Shown: positions 8,600-18,166, counted from the stretch's first letter. The stretch: DNA of 58,349 nt from DAIOEK01 sp964648485 (GCA_964648485.1 CAZYOF010000020.1:1-58349), one strand, 5' to 3'. The notes: generated by a model not told the origin, from the sequence alone. A program made the numbers and translations.

Positions 8600-8896
8600 A
8601 TGGGTCAATATCAGTTTATGAAACCACCGGAGCCTGAATACTCTTATGACGTGGGCGATCAGGTTGAAGTGTACTGTGATCACGAAAAAGGAAGTGAAAG
8701 AATTCGCGGTTGGCTAAAAGGTATTGTGGTTCAGGTAGATGCCAAAATGGTTGCAGTTCAATTCCGGTCGAATGTATTTTTAACCGATGGTTGGATGGTA
8801 CCGGATCATATATTATGGTTTCCGCAAAATTCTGAACACCTGAGACCTGGACAATCCAAGGCTAAAAGTGAACAAAGCAAAATGATAGACTATTAA
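8600..8896 (+). CDS. Uncharacterised 98-aa protein within the suf operon
   Basis: I do not recognise this protein. It is a compact soluble polypeptide with alternating hydrophobic beta-strand pattern and several Trp (VGDQVEVYC, GWLKGIVVQVDAKMVAVQF, GWMVPDHILWFP), suggesting a small SH3-like barrel. A polar C-terminal tail follows. It has one Cys, no membrane segment and no metal motif. A GGGAG sequence precedes its ATG. The position between sufD and sufS, with gaps of 26 and 13 bases, makes an accessory role in Fe-S assembly plausible; that is inference from position only. Confidence 0.6.
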   Translation: MGQYQFMKPPEPEYSYDVGDQVEVYCDHEKGSERIRGWLKGIVVQVDAKMVAVQFRSNVFLTDGWMVPDHILWFPQNSEHLRPGQSKAKSEQSKMIDY

Positions 8897-8909
8897 ACAG
8901 GAAGCTCTA

Positions 8910-10133
8910 ATGAATTTTGACAAAATTAAGGCGGACTTTCCGGTATTGCAACGCGAGCTCAAACCCGGCGTTCGATTAACTTACCTGGATTCTGCTGCAA
9001 CTTCACAAAAGCCACAGCAGGTTATCCAGGCAATGTCTCAATATTATGAGAATTACAATGCCAATATTCACCGAGGTGTACACACTCTTGCAGAAGAAGC
9101 AACAGCAGCATACGAAACTGCTCGAAAGAAAATAGCAAATTTTATTCATGCCAAAAAAGCATCAGAGATTATTTTTACCCGGAATGCAACGGAATCTATA
9201 AATTTGGTTGTTAATACCTGGGGGAGAGCCAACCTGCGCGAAAATGATGTGGTCATTCTTACCGAGATGGAACATCACTCAAATCTTGTACCATGGCAGA
9301 TGCTGGCGGAAGAAAAACACATACGCTTAGAGTTTATTCCGGTGGAAGAAGATGGATTATTAAACCTGGATAATTACAAAAAGCTTTTAGAATTAAACCC
9401 GAAGATCGTTGCCTTTATGCATATGTCTAATGTGTTGGGCACCATAAATCCAGCAAAAATAATTACCGAAATGGCACACCAGGCTGGAGCTATAGTAATC
9501 ATTGATGGTGCACAATCTGTACCTCATCTGCCCGTGGATGTTCAAGATCTTGATGCGGATTTTCTAGCTTTTTCAGCACATAAAATGCTCGGTCCAACTG
9601 GGATTGGCGCACTGTATGGGAAAATCGAACTGCTCGAAAGTATGCCGCCTTTTCTAGGTGGAGGCGATATGATACGGCATGTGAAACTACGCTCATTTAG
9701 ACACAATGACGTTCCAAATAAATTTGAAGCCGGTACTCCAGCTATCGCGGAAGCTGTCGGTTTTGGAACTGCTATTGACTATCTCAATAGTATTGGCATG
9801 GCAAATATCAAAGAGCATGAACAACTGATAGCGAAAAAGGTGCTGTCCAGATTATCAGAAATCCCTGGCGTGAAAGTGTTTGGACCAGATTATCAAATGA
9901 AAGGGGCTGTCGCGTCATTTACTTTTAATGATATCCATCCACACGATATAGCCCAGATACTGGACTATGATGGGATTGCCGTTAGAGCTGGGCACCATTG
10001 TGCGATGCCTCTCCATGAAAAATTTGGATTACCTGCTACCACCAGAGCCAGTTTTTATTTATACAACGATGAAACTGATATTGATAAGCTGGTAAAAGGG
10101 CTTTGGAATGTAAAGAAAACATTTAATATATAG
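8910..10133 (+). CDS. sufS: Cysteine desulfurase SufS (group II)
   Basis: PLP-dependent enzyme that takes sulfur from L-cysteine as a persulfide and hands it to SufU. The PLP lysine is in FSAHKMLGPTGIG (about residue 227). The catalytic Cys lies in RAGHHCAMPLH near residue 365, in the short loop typical of SufS. The N-terminal YLDSAATSQKP is also standard. The length of 407 residues is normal. The gene follows the 98-aa gene by 13 bases and is nearly contiguous with sufU. Confidence 0.95.
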   Translation: MNFDKIKADFPVLQRELKPGVRLTYLDSAATSQKPQQVIQAMSQYYENYNANIHRGVHTLAEEATAAYETARKKIANFIHAKKASEIIFTRNATESINLVVNTWGRANLRENDVVILTEMEHHSNLVPWQMLAEEKHIRLEFIPVEEDGLLNLDNYKKLLELNPKIVAFMHMSNVLGTINPAKIITEMAHQAGAIVIIDGAQSVPHLPVDVQDLDADFLAFSAHKMLGPTGIGALYGKIELLESMPPFLGGGDMIRHVKLRSFRHNDVPNKFEAGTPAIAEAVGFGTAIDYLNSIGMANIKEHEQLIAKKVLSRLSEIPGVKVFGPDYQMKGAVASFTFNDIHPHDIAQILDYDGIAVRAGHHCAMPLHEKFGLPATTRASFYLYNDETDIDKLVKGLWNVKKTFNI

Positions 10134-10141
10134 GGATGTTT

Positions 10142-10528
10142 ATGGATGACCTCTATCGAGAAGTAATATTAGACCATTATAAAAATCCTTTGTATCGCGG
10201 TGAGTTGGTTCCTAATGACTACTCATATGAAGATGAGAACCCTCTTTGTGGTGATCATGTTCGGATAGATTTACGCGTTGATAACAATGGCATCGTCACT
10301 GAAGCAGCTTTTACCGGACATGGCTGTGCAATATCTCAGGCAAGTACGGATTTATTACTAGAATCAATTATCGGAAAAAACATTGAAGATATTAAGCACA
10401 TGGAAAAACAGGATATCCTGAATTTGTTGGGCATAGACTTGGGTCCGGTTCGCTTAAAATGCGCTTTGTTACCCCTAAAAGTTATAAAAGCCGGAGTCTA
10501 TGGTATCAATTTTGATGACGAGGCGTAA
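10142..10528 (+). CDS. sufU: SufU-type sulfur transfer/Fe-S assembly protein
   Basis: Zinc-containing sulfurtransferase that accepts persulfide sulfur from SufS. The three zinc Cys lie in CGDHVRIDL, GHGCAISQAS and RLKCALLPL, and the start DLYREVILDHYKNP is the family hallmark. I prefer the ATG at 10142 over the one at 10136. AGGG at 10132-10135 is then six bases upstream, and the protein begins as in other SufU. It shares a transcript with sufS. Confidence 0.9.
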   Translation: MDDLYREVILDHYKNPLYRGELVPNDYSYEDENPLCGDHVRIDLRVDNNGIVTEAAFTGHGCAISQASTDLLLESIIGKNIEDIKHMEKQDILNLLGIDLGPVRLKCALLPLKVIKAGVYGINFDDEA

Positions 10529-10534
10529 TATTAT

Positions 10535-10879
10535 ATGTATGATTTTTCAAAGAAACCAGAAAGCGAACTTCAATTTATTCAGGTATGCACAATTAATGAT
10601 ATACCCAGGGGAGAAAGACTCTTTTTTTCAGTGGGGGATGAAAGTTTAGTACTACTAAATATTGAGGATAAATATTACGCAATTGCTGATAAATGCAGTC
10701 ATGATGATGGCCCATTAGGCGATGGTGAAATAGATAAATGTGAAATTATTTGCCCAAGGCATGGTGCCAGGTTTGATATAACCAACGGTCAAGCAACAAA
10801 AATGCCGGCGATGGAAGACATCCCGGCATATCCTGTGCGAATAATGGATAATATAATCCTGGTTGGATTTCCCAGGTAA
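10535..10879 (+). CDS. Rieske-type [2Fe-2S] ferredoxin
   Basis: A small 114-residue soluble Rieske protein. The cluster ligands are Cys and His in KCSHDDGPLGDG (CxH) and Cys and His in CPRHGARFD (CxxH), in proper spacing. It is similar to the small ferredoxins of dioxygenase systems and to Rieske proteins often found at the end of suf operons. It is the last gene of the rightward suf transcript, six bases after sufU, and may move electrons for cluster assembly. The partner is unknown. Confidence 0.85.
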   Translation: MYDFSKKPESELQFIQVCTINDIPRGERLFFSVGDESLVLLNIEDKYYAIADKCSHDDGPLGDGEIDKCEIICPRHGARFDITNGQATKMPAMEDIPAYPVRIMDNIILVGFPR

Positions 10880-10883
10880 AATA

Positions 10884-11516
10884 TTAGCAATTAAAAGATC
10901 CAATTATCCTTAATGTTTCAAATCCTTCGGCGTAACGACGTTCTACAAGTGCGCCATTTCGAATTAATGTTGCACGAGTGATTTGTTCGTCAAAGTAATA
11001 CTTCGTCTGATACGTTGAATAAGCACCTAATGCAGCCACTTTTCTCTCTAAATCTTCCTCAGTTACTTCAACAAGGAAATTAGGAAAAAAGCCATAACTG
11101 GAACGAATGACATCGAATCCAAGTACAGTTGTGCCTCTAAATGCCCGTAAGGTCTCTTCTGTTACAGTTTTATGATCCTGATGCAGATCAGACCGTGTGT
11201 GTGTAAAAACAATATCGGGTGTAAAAATTTGACTTTGCTTGAAAAGAAATTCTAGAATTTCCTGCCGATGCTCCTGAAATTTTCGAGTTTCAAACTTTTC
11301 CAGGATTACTTGCGTTTTCGGGATACCCAGTAACATCATACTCTGGAAATGCTCAGATACCAAATTATTTAAAACTGGATTCTTCTGGTTGTCACTCAAT
11401 GTAATACAGAGAATATCCGCCTTACCAGAAATATGCGCAATCAAAGCGCCGCATCCGAGTTCAATATCATCTGGATGCGCTCCTATGAAAAGTATTCTTT
11501 TACCATAAAAATTCAT
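10884..11516 (-). CDS. PIG-L/LmbE family deacetylase
   Basis: Zinc-dependent N-deacetylase fold of 210 residues. The metal motif GAHPDDIELGCG is near residue 13 and the second metal region HTRSDLHQDHKTV near residue 108. Substrates in this family are N-acetylglucosaminyl lipids, mycothiol or bacillithiol precursors and antibiotics; which applies here cannot be told. It follows the methyltransferase by eight bases on the same strand. The 3' end lies four bases from the convergent Rieske gene. Confidence 0.82.
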   Translation of the reverse strand: MNFYGKRILFIGAHPDDIELGCGALIAHISGKADILCITLSDNQKNPVLNNLVSEHFQSMMLLGIPKTQVILEKFETRKFQEHRQEILEFLFKQSQIFTPDIVFTHTRSDLHQDHKTVTEETLRAFRGTTVLGFDVIRSSYGFFPNFLVEVTEEDLERKVAALGAYSTYQTKYYFDEQITRATLIRNGALVERRYAEGFETLRIIGSFNC

Positions 11517-11524
11517 AACTATCC

Positions 11525-12328
11525 TTATTTGGTCGCAATAATTCCACCGACCACTTTGGTCATAACCAGTTTTCCTTCAGATTTAATACGATTTTCTGCT
11601 ACCTGTTCGATGGAGGACATCAGGGCTTCAAATTCTTCCTTGGTAGAAAAAAGGCTGGTCCATAATTTGCGATCTTCTGCCAGTGATGCGCGAGTATATT
11701 CAATAAACGGTTTAACTTCATTGAAAGTCAAGGGATTTTCAAAAATTTCTAAATCTACTTGCGAAAATGTATTCTTAACGGATGACAGTATTTCACTGCC
11801 ATAACGGGATGAACCCGGCATGGGAGGAATTGGTTTCCCGGTAGCTTCTTTGATTACATCGTAGAATACCTGTTTGTTGGTTGGCATGGGACCGGTTGTA
11901 AATAATCTTCCACCCGGTTTAAGCACTCGATGCATTTCACGGATTGTGGCTGGAATATCTTCTGCGTAATAAATTGCAAAACAACAAGAAAGTAGGTCAA
12001 AAGTGTCAGATGGTAGCTCAAATTTCTTATTGAAATCCAACTCCATAAAGGTGACTTTATTATTAGCTTTTGCAGGATTTTCAGAAATCGCCTGATTCAG
12101 CAGTTCTGCGTTAACATCTCCGCCAGTAATCTGACATTCACCGTTCAAAAAATTATAAAATGAAAAACACTGTTTTCCTGCGCCACAGCCCACGTCTAAA
12201 ATTTTACTTCCCTTTTGAAGATTTAGGACATCTAACATCCATTGATCAATATCACGTGCCCCAAATTTATTATGGATATCAATGCGGGTGAGTAGATCAC
12301 TGGTAGTTTCCTGATAGTTAATTTTCAT
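11525..12328 (-). CDS. Class I SAM-dependent methyltransferase
   Basis: A 267-residue methyltransferase with the Rossmann SAM motif ILDVGCGAGKQC near residue 40, an acidic loop (TGGDVNAELL) and MHRVLKPGGRLFTTGPM typical of the UbiE/Methyltransf_11 group. The substrate is not recognisable. GAGGAAAA precedes the ATG. A good promoter lies just upstream at 12359-12387, and the PIG-L gene is downstream in the same transcript. Confidence 0.75.
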   Translation of the reverse strand: MKINYQETTSDLLTRIDIHNKFGARDIDQWMLDVLNLQKGSKILDVGCGAGKQCFSFYNFLNGECQITGGDVNAELLNQAISENPAKANNKVTFMELDFNKKFELPSDTFDLLSCCFAIYYAEDIPATIREMHRVLKPGGRLFTTGPMPTNKQVFYDVIKEATGKPIPPMPGSSRYGSEILSSVKNTFSQVDLEIFENPLTFNEVKPFIEYTRASLAEDRKLWTSLFSTKEEFEALMSSIEQVAENRIKSEGKLVMTKVVGGIIATK

Positions 12329-12358
12329 TTTTCCTCGTCAAAGATTAATATTGTCGTA

Positions 12359-12387
12359 AGTATGATGGGAGAGAAACCATTTGTCAA
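12359..12387 (-). promoter_or_regulatory. Promoter of the methyltransferase/PIG-L operon
   Basis: On the minus strand TTGACA (12382-12387), a 17-base spacer and CATACT (12359-12364) lie 31 bases upstream of the methyltransferase ATG. The -35 is a perfect consensus. This marks the boundary between the hydrogenase locus and the leftward two-gene unit. Confidence 0.7.
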
Positions 12388-12408
12388 GGTATCACAACAG
12401 CTTCTGAA

Positions 12409-13473
12409 TTAACAGATTCTGGGAAGCAATTCACCATTCAACATTGAAACCAGTCTTGAGGTTCCATAAATATTATGCAAAATGACTTTTTCTGGGTGCT
12501 CAGATTTTACTGTTCCAATCACAGCTGCATCTCTTCCATATGGATGACACTTAAGTTGTGAAATGATCAAATCCGCCTGATTTGAAGGACTAATAATGAT
12601 TACTTTTCCTTCATTTGCAACATACAACGGATCAAACCCTAGCATTTCGCAAGCTGCTCTGACAGATGGTTTAATGGGTATACTATTTTCATCAATGTGT
12701 ATTGAAATTTGACTCTGAATTGCAATTTCATTTAAAGTTGTCCCTAATCCACCTCGCGTTGGATCACGCATCACATGAATTTGAATTTGTTTTTCTAACA
12801 AATTCTGGATCATTATATTGAGTGGTGCGATATCTGATTTCACATCAATTTCCATTGCAAGATCATTTCTGGCTGCCATCACCGCGATTCCGTGGTCACC
12901 TATCGATCCGGAGAGGATCACCGTATCTCCTGGTTTAGCATTACTTCCTGAAATATTCCCGTAAGAATTCGGTATTTCACCAAATCCACTGGTTGTAATG
13001 AATATTTGATCTGCTTTTCCTTTTTCCACCACTTTTGTATCTCCTGCAACAATGAGAACCTCGGCTTCTTTCGCAGTCTGGCACATAGATTCCAGAACTT
13101 GTTCTAAGATAGCTATCTCAAGACCTTCTTCCAGGATAAATGCAGCAGTTAGATAGCGTGGTATTGCACCACTCATTGCAAGGTCATTTACTGTACCGCA
13201 AATGGCTAGTTTACCAATATCTCCACCCGGGAAAAAAATGGGGGTGACAATATGCGAATCAGTTGTTAACGCCATTCGGTCAGAATGATTTGATAATCCG
13301 AATTGAGCCGAATCATCATTTTGTGCTAGCAAGGAATTATTAAGATACTTTTTAAATACGGATGTAATCAATTGATGGGATAAAGTACCTCCACTGCCGT
13401 GACCCAGAATGATTTTCTGATCATGTGCTAATGGGATGGGACAGATAGGACCATTAGATAAATCTGCTGCCAT
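12409..13473 (-). CDS. hypE: Hydrogenase maturation protein HypE
   Basis: Makes the cyanide ligand of the [NiFe] centre by dehydrating a thiocarboxamide on its own C-terminal Cys. The protein ends in PRIC, the invariant carbamoylated tail. The N-terminal ILGHGSGGTLSHQLI and the DPTRGGLGTTLNEIA nucleotide-binding segments of the PurM-like fold are present. It has 354 residues. It is the last gene of the hyp run and starts one base from the hypD stop. Confidence 0.95.
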   Translation of the reverse strand: MAADLSNGPICPIPLAHDQKIILGHGSGGTLSHQLITSVFKKYLNNSLLAQNDDSAQFGLSNHSDRMALTTDSHIVTPIFFPGGDIGKLAICGTVNDLAMSGAIPRYLTAAFILEEGLEIAILEQVLESMCQTAKEAEVLIVAGDTKVVEKGKADQIFITTSGFGEIPNSYGNISGSNAKPGDTVILSGSIGDHGIAVMAARNDLAMEIDVKSDIAPLNIMIQNLLEKQIQIHVMRDPTRGGLGTTLNEIAIQSQISIHIDENSIPIKPSVRAACEMLGFDPLYVANEGKVIIISPSNQADLIISQLKCHPYGRDAAVIGTVKSEHPEKVILHNIYGTSRLVSMLNGELLPRIC

Positions 13474-14559
13474 CTAGTTCTCCTTACGATACCTGTAATA
13501 CGCAGAGCACGCTCCTTCATTGGACACCATGGGTGCGCCAATAGGGGTTGATGGAGTGCAAAGCGTACCAAAAACAGGACAATCAATTGGTTTCTTTATT
13601 CCCAATAATATTTTTCCCGCAATACAAACATCACTTTCCTGAGTCTTTATAGATTGAACGGAAAATCTGGTTTCTGCATTGAAATCTTCATATTCTGGTC
13701 TTAATACATATCCACTTGACGGTATCACCCCTATCCCTCGCCATGCACGGTCTGAAGGTTGAAATGCCTGGTTAATGAGATTCTGGGCTACTGTATTTCC
13801 GGCTTTAGTAACCGCCCGTTCATACGCATTATCTACTTCATATTCATTTTTCTCGAGCATTTCGATACATCGTGATAAACCATGTAAAATATCGACTGGC
13901 TCAAAGCCTGTAATTACAATTGGAGTGTTATATTTTTTTGCAATAGGTAGATACTCCCAATAACCCATAATCGCACAAACATGGCCTGCAGCTAAAAATC
14001 CTTGAACTCTATTTATTGGTGATGACAGAATAGATTCCATTGCTTGGGGAACTCGGACTTGAGATACAAGTAACGAATAATTTTTTAAACCTTGTGCTTT
14101 TGCTTTAATCACACTCATGGCATTTGCGGGAGCGGTTGTTTCAAAACCTATCGCAAAAAATATAACCTGCCGGTTTGGATTTTCAATAGCAATCTGGACA
14201 GCATCCAGTGGTGAGTACACCACACGCACATCTGCACCAGTGGCGCGCACCGAAAACAAGTCTAATTCACTTCCAGGTACTCGCAGCATATCGCCATACG
14301 AAGTGAAGATTACATCTTTCTGTTGGGCAATTGCGATTGCTTTATCGATCATTTCAAGGGGTGTCACACAAACAGGACAACCCGGACCATGCACCAACTC
14401 GATTTTTTCTGGTAATAATTGATCAATTCCATACTGCATGATGGAATGAGTCTGACCACCGCAGATTTCCATGATGACCCATGGATGCTTTGTATTGCGA
14501 TGAATTTTCTCAACAAGTGTCCTGACTACACTTGCATCTCGAAATTGATCGAATATCAC
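13474..14559 (-). CDS. hypD: Hydrogenase maturation protein HypD
   Basis: Fe-S scaffold on which the Fe(CN)2CO unit is assembled with HypC and HypE. Signature motifs are CGGQTHSIMQYGIDQLLP near residue 33 and GPGCPVCVTP near residue 59. The C-terminal Cys-rich part (CPVFGTLCTPSTPIGAPMVS) holds the [4Fe-4S] cluster. The length of 361 residues is standard. It overlaps hypC by four bases, so translation is coupled. Confidence 0.95.
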   Translation of the reverse strand: MIFDQFRDASVVRTLVEKIHRNTKHPWVIMEICGGQTHSIMQYGIDQLLPEKIELVHGPGCPVCVTPLEMIDKAIAIAQQKDVIFTSYGDMLRVPGSELDLFSVRATGADVRVVYSPLDAVQIAIENPNRQVIFFAIGFETTAPANAMSVIKAKAQGLKNYSLLVSQVRVPQAMESILSSPINRVQGFLAAGHVCAIMGYWEYLPIAKKYNTPIVITGFEPVDILHGLSRCIEMLEKNEYEVDNAYERAVTKAGNTVAQNLINQAFQPSDRAWRGIGVIPSSGYVLRPEYEDFNAETRFSVQSIKTQESDVCIAGKILLGIKKPIDCPVFGTLCTPSTPIGAPMVSNEGACSAYYRYRKEN

Positions 14560-14804
14560 TGTAGCTCCTCAAATTCCGCAGCCTGGTCCATTTCACGTAG
14601 CAATTTAAGTGTTTCATTTGCATCATCTTCACTGAGCAGTGTAATTGCAAAACCCACATGGATGATGGCAAAATCATTCACTTTTGCTTCAGGTAGCGTT
14701 TCAAAACAAGCTTCGCGAAATACACCGCCAAAGTCCACCTTACCCATACGTATTCCATCTTTTAGATATAAATCAACTATACGAGCAGGTACTCCCAAAC
14801 ACAT
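14556..14804 (-). CDS. hypC: Hydrogenase maturation chaperone HypC
   Basis: An 82-residue HypC/HupF chaperone that carries the iron centre from HypD to the hydrogenase large subunit. It begins MCLGVPARIV, where Cys2 is the invariant iron-binding residue. The small beta-barrel pattern and acidic C terminus are normal. It sits between hypF (one-base gap) and hypD (four-base overlap). Confidence 0.93.
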   Translation of the reverse strand: MCLGVPARIVDLYLKDGIRMGKVDFGGVFREACFETLPEAKVNDFAIIHVGFAITLLSEDDANETLKLLREMDQAAEFEELQ

Positions 14805-14805
14805 A

Positions 14806-17082
14806 TTATTCCCTTCCCTTCATTTGCATACCAGCAATTACCGCCTGTCCATAACTGATACAGCCATCATTGGCGGGTAGAATTTGATGATTGTAAGTAA
14901 TAAAACCATCTTGAGTCAAGAGGGTGTTAGATTTCCGTAGTAGAGTGATATTTTGCCAGACACCTCCACTCAAGGCAACTTCATTAATGCCAGTTTCTTT
15001 TCTGATCTTCCTGCAAATATCGAGGCAAAATAGCGCAATTGTGTTGTGGAATTTAGCAGAGATTGTTGATGTTGATACTTCATGTTGAACATCAGTAACG
15101 ATCTGTTCTAATAGAGCACGGATATCAATTGTTGGATTTGTTGCTGAGACCAGATACCGCTCAGTACATAGAGGGTCAGCTAAATTTTCTAGCTCTATTG
15201 CAGCCTGTCCTTCGTAACTTACCTCATGGCATATTCCAATAATAGAAGAGACAGCATCAAACAACCTGCCCATACTGGAAGAATAAATTGTATTTATTTT
15301 TTTAGTAACTTGTTTATTTAATAGCGATAATTCTGCAGAAGGACAAAATTGCACAGGTGCTAAATTTTCAGCCAAAGAAATATTCGAATGATTGAGGTAA
15401 GCTAATGCGATACGATAAGGTTTTTTAATTGATGTATCGCCACCTGGTAAAGGCAAATAATCCAGGTGAGCGTATCGAATATATTCTAAATAATTACCTA
15501 TTAATATCTCCCCACCCCATATTCCGCCGTCATTTCCGTAACCTGTGCCATCAAAACATAAACCAATGGCATTTTGACCATTCCAATTATTCTCTGCCAG
15601 ACAAGCTGCCAAGTGGGCATGGTGATGTTGAATTTGTTGTAAGGGAATTTCCTTTTCTTGTGAATATTCAGATGCAAATTGCGTTGAGAGGTAGTTTGGA
15701 TGCAGGTCACTGACTACATATGCAGGCTTGATTTGAAATAATTTTTCAAGGTGAGAGATCGTAGTCTGGAATGCCTCATATGTATCAATATTTTCAAGGT
15801 CACCAATATAGGGGCTTACAAAAGCCCTTTTGGATCTGGTTAATGTTATTGTATTTTTAAGATGTGCCCCAACAGCAAGTATTTCAGGAAGTACATCAGG
15901 CAATGAAACTGGTTCCGGCGCAATACCACGCGACCTTCTAACTGGTAAAACAACTTCTGAAAATACTCTGACCACACTATCATCCGTCCGTATATGGATG
16001 GGGCGGTTATGTGTCAATATATAATCTGCCAATTCAAAAAGCCTATTCATTTCAGAATCGCGATACAGAATTGGCTCATCTGAGATATTAGCGCTGGTCA
16101 TGACCAGTACATCTGGAAAATCAATCTCTGGCTCACATAAAAGAAGATGTAAAGGTGTATAAGGCAACATAAAACCTAAAGATATTTGGGAGGGCGCTAT
16201 TTCCCTTGGGAGATGATTTATGTTGTTCTTTTCCAATAATACAAGCGGCATCTGCATTGAGTGCAGAATTCTACTCTCTGCATCATTTACCAGACAATAT
16301 TTACGAATGGTTTCTTCTGAAAATGCCATTAAGCCAAATGGTTTCAGGCTTCTTCGCTTACGCTCTCGTAATAATTGAATTGTCCTTTGATCGTGGGCAT
16401 CACAAGCAAGTAGATAACCTCCAATACCCTTTACCGCTATGATTTTCCCCTCTTTGATATGCATACGAGCAGACTGAAGGGCTTCTTCTTTTTCAGCTAA
16501 GATCCCGTTTCTACTTAGAAGAGCAATCTGGGGGCCACATACCGGGCATGCGATAGGTTGTGCATGGAATCGTCTATCTGAAGGATTATGATACTCTTTA
16601 CGACAATCTGTGCACATTTCAAAAGAAGCCATCGTTGTAAAAGGACGATCGTATGGCATATCTGTAATGATAGAGAATCGGGGACCGCAGTTTGTGCAGT
16701 TAATAAAGGGATAACGAAAACGTCGATCTGATGGATCAAATAATTCTCGTGCGCAGTCAGGACAAATTGCCGCATCAGGCGCTACAAGAGAGTATTCTTG
16801 AGGAATTTTCTCGCTGGATTTAATTTCAAAATGTTCATACCCATTCGGATGAATCATTTCTTCTTTGAAGGTTTCGATTCGTGCTAACGGGGGCAATTCT
16901 TGTTTAAGTTCGGTGGAGAATCTTTTCAGGTTTTCATTTCCACCTTCTGCTTCAATCACCACTCCACCAGAAGTATTCTGAACCCAACCTTTTATATTAT
17001 TCTCGTTGGCGATTCTATAAACAAAGGGGCGAAATCCCACCCCCTGGACAATACCGTTAATTCGTATTCTGCATGCTTTCAT
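14806..17082 (-). CDS. hypF: Carbamoyltransferase HypF
   Basis: Converts carbamoyl phosphate to carbamoyl-adenylate and transfers it to HypE, the source of the CN ligands. Domains in order are an acylphosphatase domain (RINGIVQGVGFRPFVYRIA, residues 5-23) and two zinc fingers (CPDCARELF with CTNCGPRFS; CTDCRKEYH with CPVCGP). A YrdC-like domain and a Kae1-like C-terminal domain (HHHAHLAACLAEN) follow. I use the ATG at 17082, giving MKACRIRI; the longer in-frame start would overlap hypB. About 758 residues is normal. Confidence 0.93.
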   Translation of the reverse strand: MKACRIRINGIVQGVGFRPFVYRIANENNIKGWVQNTSGGVVIEAEGGNENLKRFSTELKQELPPLARIETFKEEMIHPNGYEHFEIKSSEKIPQEYSLVAPDAAICPDCARELFDPSDRRFRYPFINCTNCGPRFSIITDMPYDRPFTTMASFEMCTDCRKEYHNPSDRRFHAQPIACPVCGPQIALLSRNGILAEKEEALQSARMHIKEGKIIAVKGIGGYLLACDAHDQRTIQLLRERKRRSLKPFGLMAFSEETIRKYCLVNDAESRILHSMQMPLVLLEKNNINHLPREIAPSQISLGFMLPYTPLHLLLCEPEIDFPDVLVMTSANISDEPILYRDSEMNRLFELADYILTHNRPIHIRTDDSVVRVFSEVVLPVRRSRGIAPEPVSLPDVLPEILAVGAHLKNTITLTRSKRAFVSPYIGDLENIDTYEAFQTTISHLEKLFQIKPAYVVSDLHPNYLSTQFASEYSQEKEIPLQQIQHHHAHLAACLAENNWNGQNAIGLCFDGTGYGNDGGIWGGEILIGNYLEYIRYAHLDYLPLPGGDTSIKKPYRIALAYLNHSNISLAENLAPVQFCPSAELSLLNKQVTKKINTIYSSSMGRLFDAVSSIIGICHEVSYEGQAAIELENLADPLCTERYLVSATNPTIDIRALLEQIVTDVQHEVSTSTISAKFHNTIALFCLDICRKIRKETGINEVALSGGVWQNITLLRKSNTLLTQDGFITYNHQILPANDGCISYGQAVIAGMQMKGRE

Positions 17083-17093
17083 TTGCAAGGTTA

Positions 17094-17762
17094 TTATTTG
17101 ATACTTTTTACCTGATCTAAAAGCCAATTTGTCCATTCAGGTATACCATCTCCTGTCCGACACGAGACTTCGAAATGGATTAGATCAGGATTTAACATCT
17201 TTACACCATCTAAAAAGTATTTCATATTGAAATCAACATATGGAAGCAGGTCTACTTTATTGATGATTAATACATCCACTGAACGGTACATACCCGGATA
17301 CTTGTAGGGTTTGTCATCACCTTCCGGAATAGAAGCTATCAGGACATTTTTGTGATTACCAAGTTTGAATGAAGCCGGACAAACTAAATTTCCAACATTT
17401 TCAATCATAATCAAATCAAGATTTTCTAATGGAAGGTTATCCAGACCCAAACTTACCATGGGTGCATCCAGGTGACAATTACCACCTGTATTAATTTGCG
17501 TAGTTGGAATTTTTGCGGCGTTCATTACCTTCTCGGCATCTATTGTGACTGGAGCTGTATCCCCTTCAATCACACCAACACTGCAACGATTTGCCAGCGT
17601 TTGAATTGTTTTTATGATAATACTGGTCTTACCGGCTCCAGGAGACGCCATGATATTTATTGCATAAATATTGTTTTTTTCTAACTTGGCAGTATTCTGC
17701 TGCGCAATCTGATCATTGGCATTAAAAATATTTTCAACAACTTGAATGGTTGATTTTTTCAT
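17094..17762 (-). CDS. hypB: Hydrogenase nickel incorporation GTPase HypB
   Basis: GTPase that, with HypA, inserts nickel in the large subunit. The P-loop is MASPGAGKTS near residue 39 and the metal site GGNCHLDAPMV holds the conserved Cys-His pair. NKVDLLPYVDF is the guanine-recognition motif. The N terminus lacks the His-rich nickel-storage stretch seen in some HypB. It has 222 residues. It directly abuts hypA and precedes hypF by 11 bases. Confidence 0.94.
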   Translation of the reverse strand: MKKSTIQVVENIFNANDQIAQQNTAKLEKNNIYAINIMASPGAGKTSIIIKTIQTLANRCSVGVIEGDTAPVTIDAEKVMNAAKIPTTQINTGGNCHLDAPMVSLGLDNLPLENLDLIMIENVGNLVCPASFKLGNHKNVLIASIPEGDDKPYKYPGMYRSVDVLIINKVDLLPYVDFNMKYFLDGVKMLNPDLIHFEVSCRTGDGIPEWTNWLLDQVKSIK

Positions 17763-18116
17763 TTATGCATCCGATTTTATGATTTCAATACTATCAACTC
17801 TGAATTCATCACCAGATACTATCTTGATTCTGATCGAGTTGCATTGAGGGCAAGGGGTCAATTCAGCTTCCAATTGGTATCTTGTTCCACAATCAAGGCA
17901 TTGTATTTCAGCTGAAAATCTCTCAAAATGGAGTTGCGCCCCTTCACTTAGTGTGCCTTTTGCAATCATATCCCAATAAAATTGAACTGAATCATCCACA
18001 ATACTTGAAAGGCATCCGACATGGATGTATATGTCAGTTATACTGGAAGCACCTGCTTTCAGGGCATGTCCATTTGCGATTTTGAGTATACTCTCTGTTA
18101 CTGCCAGTTCATGCAT
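17763..18116 (-). CDS. hypA: Hydrogenase nickel chaperone HypA
   Basis: Nickel metallochaperone with a zinc site. The protein begins MHELAVTESIL, where His2 is the nickel ligand. It has a zinc ribbon CLDCGTRYQ with CPQCNS (two CxxC). It has 117 residues. It is the first gene of the hyp run hypABFCDE and lies 50 bases downstream of the maturation protease, so it is probably part of the same long transcript. Confidence 0.94.
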   Translation of the reverse strand: MHELAVTESILKIANGHALKAGASSITDIYIHVGCLSSIVDDSVQFYWDMIAKGTLSEGAQLHFERFSAEIQCLDCGTRYQLEAELTPCPQCNSIRIKIVSGDEFRVDSIEIIKSDA

Positions 18117-18166
18117 TATTTAGTTATTATATCCCTGAAGTTACAAATAATCAGATAAGAATACTC

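Noticed and set aside
11433..11804. Plus-strand frame opposite the PIG-L and methyltransferase genes
   Set aside because: It lies antisense to two well-supported genes and has no recognisable domain.
18117..18166. Separate promoter for hypA (TATAAT in the gap)
   Set aside because: The -10-like box is only about ten bases from the ATG and no acceptable -35 lies at the right distance.
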